NCBI RefSeq assembly: GCF_019393635.1
Contig: NC_057863.1
Coordinates: 1,814,501 to 1,878,500, forward strand
DNA from: Dromiciops gliroides
Taxonomy: Eukaryota > Chordata > Mammalia > Microbiotheria > Microbiotheriidae
Direction: 5' to 3'
DNA length: 64,000 nt
Both the position numbers and the translations under genes were made by a program. Positions 10,501 through 22,500 of the stretch are shown in pieces (positions within the stretch are counted from its first letter, which is position 1; each line of letters starts with the position of its first letter). The notes beneath the pieces are model-generated. The model did not search any database, was not told the DNA's origin, and saw only the letters and a program-made list of their open reading frames with translations.

Positions 10501-13500
10501 CTTCTGGGTTTTGTGGATGATATACAGAACTGCTTAAACCTTCATATTCTTTTTCTCAGCTCATTCCTAGAGCTGGCTTCTCTAGCGCTCTACAGGGCAG
10601 TGCTGGTGACAGTGAACATCTTTGCTTTGCCCAGCCTTCATCTTCATAAAAAGGCCAATCATTTATCCCCTAACATATCATTCTGGCTCTTTGTTTTAGA
10701 GTGATGTCATTCAGGAGAGCTTCTTACCTGATGATCCATCACTGTTCTGCTTCTTCTTTGGGTAGGTGTGAGAAAGGAGTCATGTCCTTAGTGAACGTGA
10801 GGAACTGCATTCGTTTCTATCAAACTGCAGAAGAGTTGAATGCTACCACTTTGATGAACTATTGTGCGGAAATCATCGCCAGCCACTGGGTAAGTTCTCC
10901 CCCGTGTCTCCTTTGTGTGTGCTTGGGCAGACCCTCGGGGCTGATGTAGAAGCAGCTCCTCTCGTCTAGGAGTGAAGGAATGAGAGGCACATACTCAGTG
11001 TGCCCTTTGATCAAAAAAACCAGAAACCAAGGGAAACAATTAAATATGAAAACCAAGCAGGTGTATGAGGGAATCACTGGGTCCAGGGAGAAAAGGGAAT
11101 ACGTTTTTGCAGGTCAGAGAGGGGAAAGACATTCTCCAGCCTGGGTCCAGGGCTCCCACAGTGAGTTTGCAGTGACCTAGCTCTTTGTAGATGAGGTTTG
11201 GGCACATCCTCCTGTGTGGAGCTGAAGGCCTGAGACAGTGCCAGGTACTTGCAGTAGTGCACTATGAAAACACCACATTCATCTCGAAGTAACCCCGGCG
11301 ATCCAGAAAACACAGGGGGCAGACCCCAGCTTGCCCTGTGGGACTCTCACGAGTGTGTCCTCCTGTTGGACTCCATATGTTCCTCTTTCTGTCCCCTGGG
11401 AATTCCTGTGGTTCTAGGGGATTTTCTGGGAGAAGGCACTCCTCTTTGAGGTCCTGCAGCGGGCACTGCTGCTGAAATAAGCCCACCACGATTCTTTTTT
11501 TGCCCCCTAAATAATCTATCTATCTATCTAGCAATTTATTTTTCTGCCATGATTCTTGAGTCCAGGTTCAGGAGCTGGGAAAATAACCCCGCACTAAGAT
11601 GAGGTTCCTCACGAGGCTTTCCGTAGTCACAAAGAGAGAAGTAAAGTCTTTTATGTGTTGCAATCTCGTCCATTCTTTTAGGCTGACAGAGTTTAAAAGC
11701 ACAGATGATTCATGATTCCCGGCTACCTTCGCTGTCATCAAAGCTGCACAGACTTAGTTAAACAGAACCCTAGTCTTTCCATCTCCCAGGGCAGCAAACC
11801 CTGTCCAAGCCCACACGCCGCCTGCCTTGCTTTTCGGCTTCCTTCTGTGTGTTGCCTCTCCTGGTCAATTGTAAGCTCCTTGAGGACAGGGACTGTCTTT
11901 GGTTTGGTTTGTAATTGTATCCCCTGGGTTCAGCCCAGTGGCTTCATCAATGTTTATTGACTGACTGACAGAGGGAAGGGAATAGGGGACAGCTTGTGAA
12001 AGGGCGGAGGTGGAATGTTGGCCTTAGGGTGTGTATATACATCTACGTATGCATCTGCATACATAGATGCATACCTACCCATTTATACTGGGCACACACC
12101 TGCATAGACACACATACATGTACATACACCTTTTATATTTGTGGTTATGAAATAGGGAAAGTATTTTAGACAAGTTTATGTGCATTTAAAACTTGGTGTA
12201 TAACAACACATGCATACACTAAGACAAGACTGGAAAAGTTGTTTGGAGGCAGACTTGGAAGGGCCTTTGAGCTCAGAATGGCCTCTCAGAGCCTGTTGAC
12301 TGGTCCATAGCACTTGGGTAAAGTCTCATTGGCTACTGAGCTGAGGGAGAAGGGGGCACGTAGGAGCCAAGACGAGCATGGCCACTAATGTGGTGGCCAC
12401 AGTGGGGTGAGAGGGGACACGAGGTAGAGATGGGGGAGGAGCTGCACAGGGTAAGCTTTGCCACCAGCTTGGCTGTGGGAGGTGACAACAAGGTTGGGCA
12501 TCTGGGGGTTAAGAATGTGGGGGTGTCCTGGACTGCAGTAGGGAACCTCACAAGTGGGGACGGATTTGGGGAAAAGAGCATGAGTCTTGTCTGGGGGGCA
12601 CCGGGGCTCTGTGGATCGGCCTGGGAATTGTTGGTTGAGAGAGGTCACCGAGGGGAGACAGTGCAGAGGAAAAATGCAGACCATCCTTGTTGAGCCTCCC
12701 TCTTCTTTTAAATAACTGACAAGCCACCTACAGAAACCGGCCTCTGTCTCCTCTTTAGCTTCTGATCTGGAGCCTCAGTGTTCCTGCGCCATCCTTCCGT
12801 TTCTAGTCTGTAAAATGGGAGTCAGGACAGCGCCTGCCTCTCAGCACAGTCGTGATAGCCACGGGAGGGAGTGCTCGTTAAATGTTCTGTGTGATGGCCG
12901 GCTCTTGTCCGGGGACGTGGCCTCTATCTTTAAAATCTCATCTTGTAGATGAGCTCCCTGTTTGGCCACATCGGCTCCTTTCCCTCCTCATTGTAACTGT
13001 TTCTGCCTATGTCTTTAGAATTTATTTCCTGAGGGCTTTCCACCTTCCTGGCTAAGGGAGAGTTAAAGGTAGTGCGATGCCAAGCACATCCTTAGCAAGA
13101 TGGCCCGGCTGGCTGCATGGCATGGGAAGGGGACCCATGGTCCAGGTGGGCTACGTGCAGTAGTTTTTGCTTCAGTCGGCCTCCATTCAAGATAGCTGCG
13201 CCCTTTGAGGGGGGGGCGCGCATGATTCAGCAGGTGGTGTGTCCTCTGTCACACACTGTAAGAAAGAGAAGGGTCAGTAGCTTCCTTTGCTGTGACTGGA
13301 TGGACTTTTGCTCACAGCACAGCTAGACATCCTTCACCTCTGTTTGGGGCCACTGGGCTTGTGATGTCGTTGGCATCCCAGTGGGGGAGGAGGGGGGGCT
13401 GGCGTGCTGCCGGGGTCTCTTCAGCTGGCGTTTGGGTCCCTCCCCAGGACGACCTGAGCAAGGAGGACTTCAGCAGCATGAGCGCCCAGCTGCTCTACCA

Positions 13501-16500
13501 GATGATCCGGTCCAAGACGCAGCACCCACTGCACAAGGCCATCCGGCTGGAGCGTGAGGACGTCGTCTTCCTGTACCTCATTGAGATGGATGCTCAGGTA
13601 CCACCTGCCTGCCCCGAGGAGGAGAGGGAGGAGGGGCAGAGGGCCCCCCAGGGAACAGAGGTGCCCAGCAGCGGCGGCGAGGTAGCTCACGACACATGTA
13701 TGCACGTGCACTCTAGATTGTAACACTGCCCCCCACCCCCCAGTCTCTCTGACTGACTTAGAGGCGAGAGTGGTCAAGTGTCTTTGAACCCCAGCCCCTG
13801 GAATTGGTGTATACTGTGTCCCTGACGAATGCTCACCCACTCACCTGTTTGTAATAGCTGCCCTTGAAGCTGAATGAGCTGGATCCCAATGGAGATCTCG
13901 CTTTAGATCTGGCCCTTTCTCGAAGACTGGAGAGCATCGCCACCACTCTCGTGAGCCACAGAGCGGATGTGGACAAGGTGGATAAGAGTGGCTGGAGCCT
14001 GCTGCATAAAGCCATCCAGAGAGGTGAGGCAGGCCGGGCAGCCCCACCCCGGGGGGGGGGGCGGGGTCCTGGGGCAGCTACTCCCAAGCGAAGCCCATTT
14101 CCTTAGGGTTCCCAGGGTCTTTCTCCAGTCCATACCTGCCTCTGTCCTGGGCTCCTCAGCTCTAGCGTCAGGTAGCCGCTGACCTGACCCCATTCTAAGG
14201 GATTTGACTACAGCCTCTAAAAGTAAACGGTAAAATCACCCTGGTAAGGTTCACGGCAAGAATCAGTGCCCTCTGGCAACTTGTCAGCATCATCATCTGC
14301 CGGTGCAGAGAGAGGCCAAGTGAGCAGGGCACGTGGCTCAGTTTCCTTCTCTGTGATGGGGATAACAGTGGCTCCAGGACTGACCTTGAGGGTTGTCGTG
14401 AGGTTCTGTGCTTATCTGGCACGGTAGGAGTTGTAATCTTTAGTGTATTAAGATACAAACGTATCTTCATCAGCAGGGCAGCTCAGTGGCTAGCGTGCTG
14501 GGCTCACACACTTAGCTGAGTGACCCTGGACAAGTCACTGAACCTCTATCTCCCTTTCTTCTTCTTCTCCCCCCTTCTCCCCTTCCTATTTCCCTATTGA
14601 GTAAAATACATCTCTAAATGTGTGTGCGTGTGCGTGCAGTGCTACGCTCTTCCTTCTTCTCATCAGGGATGCTTGCAAGTCCTCTGCCCCCCAGGTGCAT
14701 TTTTCTGTTGTAGTGCGATGCTCAGTCTTTCTGAGTGTGTCATTCTGGCTCTCAGACCGTTTGCTTTGCTGCGGGCGCTGAGCTCCATTCCTGGCCCCCT
14801 GCTCCTGCCATGTGGTGGCTGCTGCCTGCCGGGCCTCCCGGTACCTGGGAGCTCTGGGCTTTGGCCGGGATGTTACTGGGAGCTTTCCTTTGGGGATTTC
14901 TCTAAGGAAGTAACTGGAAGTGACCAGAGGGTTCTTTCCATCTCCACTTTTCCCTCTGTTTCATAGAGATCTGGGCAGCTTTCATTTCTTGCAGTAGAGT
15001 GTTCAAGGCTCTTGTTTTAGGCACGGCTTCAGGTCGCCCAGTGATTATGATTTTTAAATGTTTTCTTCTTACTCTGGTTTCCAGGTCACTTGTTTTTGCT
15101 CGGGAGACACCTTGGATTTCCTTCTTTTTTTCAGCCCGTTGATTTTCACATTTCTTGCTGCCTCACAGAGTCACCGCCTTCTATTTCAAATTCTCAGAGA
15201 GTTTGTCGCTTGCATAAGGTCTTGTTCATGCTTGTTGTGCCAAGCTCTTCGTTCCTTCTCCCATTCTTTCTTCCCCAGCTCTCACTGCCTTTTCCGTCTT
15301 TTTTCCCTCTCCAGTGCTCTCATTTCATTTCTAAAAACATTCAACTCTTTTTCTTCTCCTTTCATCCCTTCCATGGATTCTGGAGATTTATGCCAAGGCT
15401 GGCTTTTCTCTCAGGATTTGCTTGTGGCTGTTGTAGAACCATTCTCATCATCTGTGTTTGTGTCTTTAGCTTCCCTGCCAACAGAGTAGTAGCTCTTTGT
15501 GGGGGGGTGGGGGGGATGAGGGTTAAGTGACTTGCCCAGGGTCACACAGCTGGCAAGTGTCAAGTGTCTGAGGCTGGATTTGAACTCAGGTCCTCTTAAA
15601 TCCAGGGCCAGTGCTTTATCCACTGCGCCACCTAGCTGCCCTTAGAGTAGCTCTTTAAGTTGGGACTTCTTGTTTGTTTTTTGACAATTTTGGCTTGATG
15701 TTAGGACTTGATGTTCACCTTCTGGAAGGAAAGTCTGAGCTGGTCTTGTTGCTGCTTTCTTGGAGTACTGAGTGTTGTGTTATTCTAAGGGACACGGGCA
15801 CCTGTAAGCCTTCCATGCTGCCAGAGGGGTCTGATCCAGGGCAAAGTCTGACTGCTGCCCCCTTGGCCTGGACTCTGCAAGTTTCTGACCTGAGTTTGGG
15901 TTGGAGCTGCTAGAATTTGCCCCTGTAGGTTCCCCTTTGGTGTGGCATTGCTGCCCTGGCTGTTCCTCTGCAGGCTGGGCTATATGATGGCAACGAGACC
16001 CTGTTCTGTGCCCAAGATCTGAGGCACACTGCCGCTGCTGCTGCTGCTGGCTTCTGAACTTCCTCTTTTCTCGGTCCATCCCCCAAGGCTTTCCTACCGG
16101 GGAATGCCACCTTCACTGTAGGTCCCCTTCTTGCTCCGCCCTAGATTGGTGATCCACAGCTGGGCAGTCAGCACCTGTCCCCACCACATTGTCCAAGTGT
16201 GGATGTGGGACCAGCTCTTGTCCAGGGCATTGGCATGGTCGCTTGTACACGCTCCTGACCCCACTGCTTATCCGCTGTGTTCACAGACGTCCTCGGCTGT
16301 CTCCCTCTGTTGCTCTGGGCTGCTAAAAGAACTCGCTGTGACTTTGTCTGCATTGCTCCATCACTGCTCAGACTAGGGCGGTTCTTAGATCTTCTTGGGG
16401 GAGTTTGGGATGGGGAGCGCAGTCACATGGTTCCTACTTCCCCAGCGTGGCTCGCCTCTCATCTCAAACAACTTGGTGGATGTGAGTTGGAGTCTTCTTT

Positions 16501-19500
16501 AACAAATTTGCATTGATCTAGAAGCAGATGTCTCCTTTCCCCTCCCAGAGAGCCATCCATGATCACAAAGAGTTTATAAAGTGAGGACAACCAGGCCAGC
16601 CCGACAAGCATACGAGAAGGAGCACCCCCCCACACACACACCTCCCCAAAGGCGCCATGGGAGCATCTTCTGGCTCTTCTCTGTGCCTGGCCTGGTCCTT
16701 ATCATTCCTCAGCTTTGTGGGGGGCTTCTGTTTGCACTGGGGCCCTGACTTGTGGGCCTCCACTTGGCATCCCTTCTTATAGGGCTGGACTCACATTCTC
16801 CTACCCAAACTGGGCCTTTCTCCTTGCCTCTTACTGTCGGGGCTGCCTCCATCTTCCCAGTACCTCAGGCTCACAACCTGGGAATCTTCCTGCACTTCCC
16901 ACTGTGACCCCCACACCCAGATCCCATCTAGTACCAAGTCCTGTTGGTTTTGCCTTCGAGATCTCTCTCAAACCCACGCCCTTCTCTCCTCCAGCCTCCT
17001 CCCCTCCCCGCCCTGCCCCCACCCAGGCTGAGCCGCGTCTCTTGTGTGCCTCAAGTCTCTCCCCTCTCCGGGTCATCCTCCCCTCCCCCACCGAAGCGCA
17101 GGTCTGCCCGCTGCCCAGCAGGCTCCAGAGGCTTCCTCTTGCTGCTGGGAGCAGATGCCAAGAGCTAAGTTTGGCATACGGTACTCTCTGATTGGGTGCA
17201 TCTTCAGCCTTTGTGTTTCTCCCTGCCTGTAGTGCTCCTCCTTGTCTCCTCTCCCAGGGCAGAAAGCCCTCCCTCTCCAGAGTCTCCCTAGCCTCACCCA
17301 CTAGACCAGGAGCTCCTTGGGGGCAAGGACTGTCCCTTGCCTTATGAACACAGTGGTTGGCACGGAGCGGGTGCCACAGCCTGCCTGCCACCCTGTTTTG
17401 GTTCAGGGTTGTCCTAATGGGCAGTTGGGCAGTTCTCCCATGAGTTCCAGGTGCCCATCTTCAGTCTGACCTGCACTGGGAGTGACCTGTGTACGCTAGG
17501 GGGGATTCGGCTGCCCCTTGGCACAGGAATGTGCATGTGCACATGATTCTCCCTGTTCGTGGTGGGTTTGCTAAACTAGAGTCCGAGTCCAACTCTGGGA
17601 TGCCGCGCTCCTCTCTCTACTGAGCGCAGCAAGGGCAGGCGCCTGCCAGGCGCCTCAAGGGCATCTTGTTCCTCGCTGCAGGCTCCTGTGCTCGGGCAGG
17701 CCCTGGACTCGCACGGGCCGCGCACCAGGCTTCCTCCACAACCCCCTTGTGGCTGCCTTCCCACAATGGCAGTGGCCAGGGTCGCTTTCTCTTTGGAAAT
17801 GCAGCACCTGTGTTTGTTTATCTGGGGGAGCTCAAGGATCTTTGTTTGGGTCATTGTTTGGTCTGAGGACGTCTATTCTTTCTTCCTCTGACTTGGACAT
17901 TGCAGCCTGGGGCACGTGCCTTGTTCTGGCCAGGAGAGTCCTGACTGATGAGGGCCCTTGGGCCCTCGTCTCTACCTCAGCCTTCAGGGCACTAACCTGG
18001 GCACCCCTGAGGCTAGCACAGTTGTTCACTCTGCCAGAAAGGAAGACCTGAAGGGTCCCCCCAGCAAAGGGAAGATCATCGAGGAGGAGAAGAAACTCGA
18101 GCTGCCTGTCCAGAGAGTCCGCGGTCACAGGAACATTCTCGGGGGGGCCACACGTGCCCTGCCAGCCCCCAGCACTGAGCCTAGGGCTAGGAATCTGCTC
18201 TCGGCAGCCATGTCCAGGGCCCAGCAGTCTCTGCCCACGCCTTGCGGGCCCAAGGACCAAGTCCCAGTTGAGAGACTGACGCTGAGATGGAAGGAAACAG
18301 AAGAAAGTGCCAGAGCCCTACAGATCCTCACGGTGGCCTTGTGAGCCAGGGGCTGTTGTCAATTGATGAAGGTGAAATGACTTGCCCACGGTCACACAGC
18401 TAGTAAGTGTCAGAGGCTGACTCCAAGCCCAGTGCTCTGTGCTCTGGGGTGCCTCCTCAATGTCAAGAATTACTCTGGACCAAGAAGGCCCAAGAGGAGA
18501 AACTAGCCTCTGAGAAAAGACTGTGCTGGCCACAAGGATCAGGAAGGGACCTGAAAGCCGAAGGCTGACGGAGACCCTTGCCCAAGAATTCCATTCTGCG
18601 AGGGAGAGTGGGGCAGATGGGACGCAGTGACTTGAGGAGACAAGAAGAGAGACTGAAAAATAAAAACTGTCCCGACATCTGCCTGTCAAAGGCAGCTGAG
18701 TGGCTCAGGAGATGGAGTGTGGGACGTAGAACTCAGGAAGGCCGGCCACTCATTAGCCAGGCGACCAGTGGCAAGTTACCAAACCTTTGTCTCCTCAGCT
18801 GGCAAAGGGGGAGAACAACCACACCTCCCTTCTGGGGGCTCGGCGGATCTCGTCAAATCACATTTGGCACACAGTAGGTGTTTAATGGATGCTTGGTCCC
18901 TCCCTTCCGTTGATTGGGGAGGAGCTCGACAAACTGTGGTCCTTCCCGTGCTCTCAGAAGTGATGGGTAGGGGGCTGTGGAGAGGCACATTAAGGCTTAG
19001 ACAAACCAATGCTGAACCAGGAAACCAGGAGACAGGATGTACTTGGAAGGAACCGCCCAACCCCAGCTGGCTCAGGAGTGAGAGTCACAGCCAGGTGGGC
19101 CCTGAGAGGAAAGGGGAGGAGCGCCCCATTCCCACCAGCCGCACCTGCAGAGGCCGGTTCTCCTGCTGCCACGGGTGTCAGACTCCTCTGACATTTTGGT
19201 TAGTTTTCTTGTCCTTTCAAAATATTCTTTGTTATATGGAAAGCCTCTCCAGGAGAAATTTAGGCAATGTCATAAGTACTGATTTTTTTAAAAATCAAAG
19301 GATTTCAATTAAGTTGATTGGAACAGGAAGCAGCAAAGTAGCCGGAGAAGCCTCCCTCCCTCCTCTGCCACAGCCGAGGTGGCTGTCAGAGCCAGAAGGC
19401 CCAGCCGGGGAACCTCCAGAGGCACCATCCCTTCGCGTGTCCCTGGGTGAATGAAGTGAGGTGCCTGATAGCTCACATGGGGCTCCCTCCGGCTGCCTTG

Positions 19501-22500
19501 GTGGGCTGGAAAGCTGGAAGCTGGACACTGTCAGCCCGTGCTCTGCCCGCGAGGCAAGGACCCAACACCAGCAGCAACAGCAGAAATAGTGATGGCCACC
19601 AATGGTTCTCTAAGTGCCCGCTGTGGGCCAGGCCCTGGGAGAGAAGTGCTGTCATGATCCCCATTTGACAGATGAGAAAACTGACACACATGGGGTTCAG
19701 TGACTTGCCCAGCTTCACACAGGTAGTAGATGGCCAGATTTAAACTCAGATCTTCCTGCCTCCAGACGCGGCACTCTGTTCTGCCCACCTCTAAGCATCA
19801 TCCATGGGACCAGGAGAGGCTTCTCAGAGACCCAGGTGGGATTTTGTGCAGGAACAATGTGAAATGTGGGGAGCACAGGCTGGAGGCAGGCTGGAATGGG
19901 GGCCTCGAAGGCTTCCAGAAAAGGGAACTCTGCCTAGCTGGGACTTAGGGGAAGGGCTCTGAGTTTCTGGCTTCCAGCCACACGTGTTGCTCCGTGTCCC
20001 AGTGGCGTGTATCCAGGGCCCTTCATTGGAAGGTCTGCTGCCTGCCGGCTGGCTGCAAAGCCCTGGGATGGGCGGGGCTCCTTAACCCAGGTCCAGGGTT
20101 CCTCAGAGATAATCCAGTGCCAGCTCTCCATTTGACAGAGAAGGAAACTGAGGCCAGGGCTAGGATTCCAAATGCCCTTCTCCATGGCCTTGCCCCTCCC
20201 CCATCTCCTCAGCTGCCAGGGCCTGGGAGAATTCTCTCTCAAATCCAAGTCTTAGGTTCTGATTTGAGTCCTCGAGAGCCTGCTCACACACCAAGTGTGT
20301 GGGCTTCAGGGCATGCGCTTTAGCTTCTCACGTTGGGGGATCCTGGGATCCCTGGCCCAGGAGCTTCCAGGCGCCATCGGAGCCGACCCCAAGAGCCCTC
20401 CGGAGGCCGTCCTCTGCAGTGTAGGGCGGCTCCTGCTGCCGTGTGCCCAGCTCTGCGCTGTGGACTGCGAGTCCAAGGGAGCTGTAGGTAAACAGTCACT
20501 TGAAGTCTTCCAGATGAGAAAAGTCAGCCAGTCTCATTGGTCTGGAGAAGCCTCGAGCATGCCTTAGCAGTCCCTGTACCGATGCCCGGGGAATTCTGAG
20601 TGGAGAACACACCCTGCCCCGTCCCCCTCTACTGGAGCACAGAGGGGGCAAAGTCTGCTGCCTGCATTGTCCCTCGTTCCACTTCTGAACCGGGATGCCC
20701 TTTGAGCAGTCTGTGGGGTGTGTCTCCTCTGCTTAGAGCTACCAGGACGGTCCCCGGGGGCCTCCTGGCTGGAAGTGCCTTCTCAGCACTTTGTATGTGT
20801 GTGAATATGAGTGTGGGTCTGTGTGTACGAGTGCGTGTGAGTATATGAATGTGAGCGTGCACGTGTGACTGTGTATGTGTGCAAATGAGTGTGTAGGTAT
20901 ATGAACGACGGCATGAGTGTGCAAACGAGTGTTCATATGAATGTAAGTGTGCATTGTGCCCATGGGAATGCGTGCAAGTGAGTGTGCATGATTGCCTATG
21001 CATGTGTGAATGTGAGTATGTGTGAATGAGTGTGAGTGTGCATGCATATGTGAATTTGTGTGAGTGCACGTGTGAGTGTGAAGGTGTGTAAGTGTGCTGT
21101 GTTTGAGTATGCAAGTGAGAGTTCATGTGTGCATGTGTGCCATTGTGTGTAAGTGTGCATGTGTGTGCACACACGTGTGCGAGATGCATCATGGTTTCCT
21201 GTGTGGCCTCTGACAGGAGACAGCTTTTCGGCCACCTTCCTCATTAAGAACGGCGCCTTGGTAAACGCGGCCACCGGGGGGGCCCAACAGACACCGCTGC
21301 ACCTGGTGGCCTCGTCTGACTGCAGGAAGGGCCCAGCCGATGGCACGTCGGAGATGGCACGCATCACCGAGTGCCTGCTGCAGGCTGGCGCCAACCCAAA
21401 TATGCAGGATGGGAAAGGAAGGTGAGTGCTGGTCCCGGGAGGGCCTTCATAGGAAGGGAGTCACATGCGGGTGAGCAGGGAGGGGCTGCGCCTTCACAGC
21501 TCAGGGCGGCGGAGATCAGCTAGCCCCTCTCTCAGGCAGCAGAGCCCCTGCCGCCCCTTGCTCTCTCCCAGGATGCCTTTGGCTTTTACCCTTTGAAACG
21601 GCAGAGATTCTGAGAGAAGAGGCCGGTGGAGAAATATGCCCAAGGCCTTCTTGTTGCCAGGCCGCCTTCCTGGTTGGATCGGGCTGGAGCTTCAGCCTGG
21701 GGGAGCAGTGAACATGTTGGTGTGTTGGTTCTGTGGTTGGCCGGAGAGGAGCCGGCTCTAAGGCCCCTCTGACTCTTCCTTCCGGGGTGCTCCTGGGCAG
21801 TTCCCTTCAGCCATGCCCCCTGCCTCCCGGGGCTGCTGGGAGGACCAGAGGAAGTCACGGACAAAACTGCTCGGCCTTGCTCTCCACAGCCTGGAGGGGG
21901 GGGGGATGGCTCAAGCCCAGGCCAGGCCAGGCTGAGGATGAGCCAGCCGGCCGGCTCCACCCAACCCCCCCAAGGCCTGGTCCACAAGTGGGGGCCTGGT
22001 ATTGGCAGCACCCTCATGTAGAAGGCCATAAGGCCGGATCAGGCATCCCGGGGGCACGGGGTGGGAGGGGGTCCTGCTGTGTGGGCTGTCTCTGCCCTGG
22101 AGAGCGTTCCGAGGTGACCGTGCCTGCGCGTTCCTTCTCCCGGCAGGACTCCCCTGCATTCATCCATCCTTGCCAGGAACGAGGTCGTCTTCGGTCAGCT
22201 GCTGCAGTGTAAACAGTACGTATGGGGCCAAAATGGGTGGCCGGCACTGCCAGGGCCTTACGGCCGATGGCACACACTTCAGAGACAACCAGGTTGTGGG
22301 GAGTCTCCCCAGTCCGGGCATCTCCTCTCGAGTTTTCGCTCAGTTTGGGATGAGGGCCAAACCACTGGGTTCTGGGCGTGCTACCCATGGTGGGGCAGGC
22401 TCCCAGAAAGCTGGGGTCCTCGGCCTCTCCCGCAGGTTAGACTTGGAACTGAAGGACCATGAGGGCAGCACTGCTCTGTGGCTGGCCGTCCAGTACATCA

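Larger units (their letters stand above)
6660..10735 (-). mobile_element. Antisense L1 split by four later insertions
   Basis: L1 sequence in one orientation and the expected order (3' UTR, then ORF2 moving right) is found at 6660-6958, 7450-7621, 7856-8363, 8613-8782 and 10438-10735. The gaps are filled by an LTR, a THER/MIR unit, a MAR1-type SINE and an L1 ORF1-type insert. The L1 reaches to about 30 bases from the ANKFY1 exon 5 acceptor. Confidence 0.7.

Noticed and set aside
15058-15530. Overlapping Phe/Ser-rich open frames of about 145 codons
   Set aside because: They lie in T/C-rich sequence that resembles antisense L1 ORF1, with no start context or family match.
20629-21192. 187-codon His/Thr-rich minus-strand frame
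   Set aside because: It is the translation of the degenerate TG tract before ANKFY1 exon 8.
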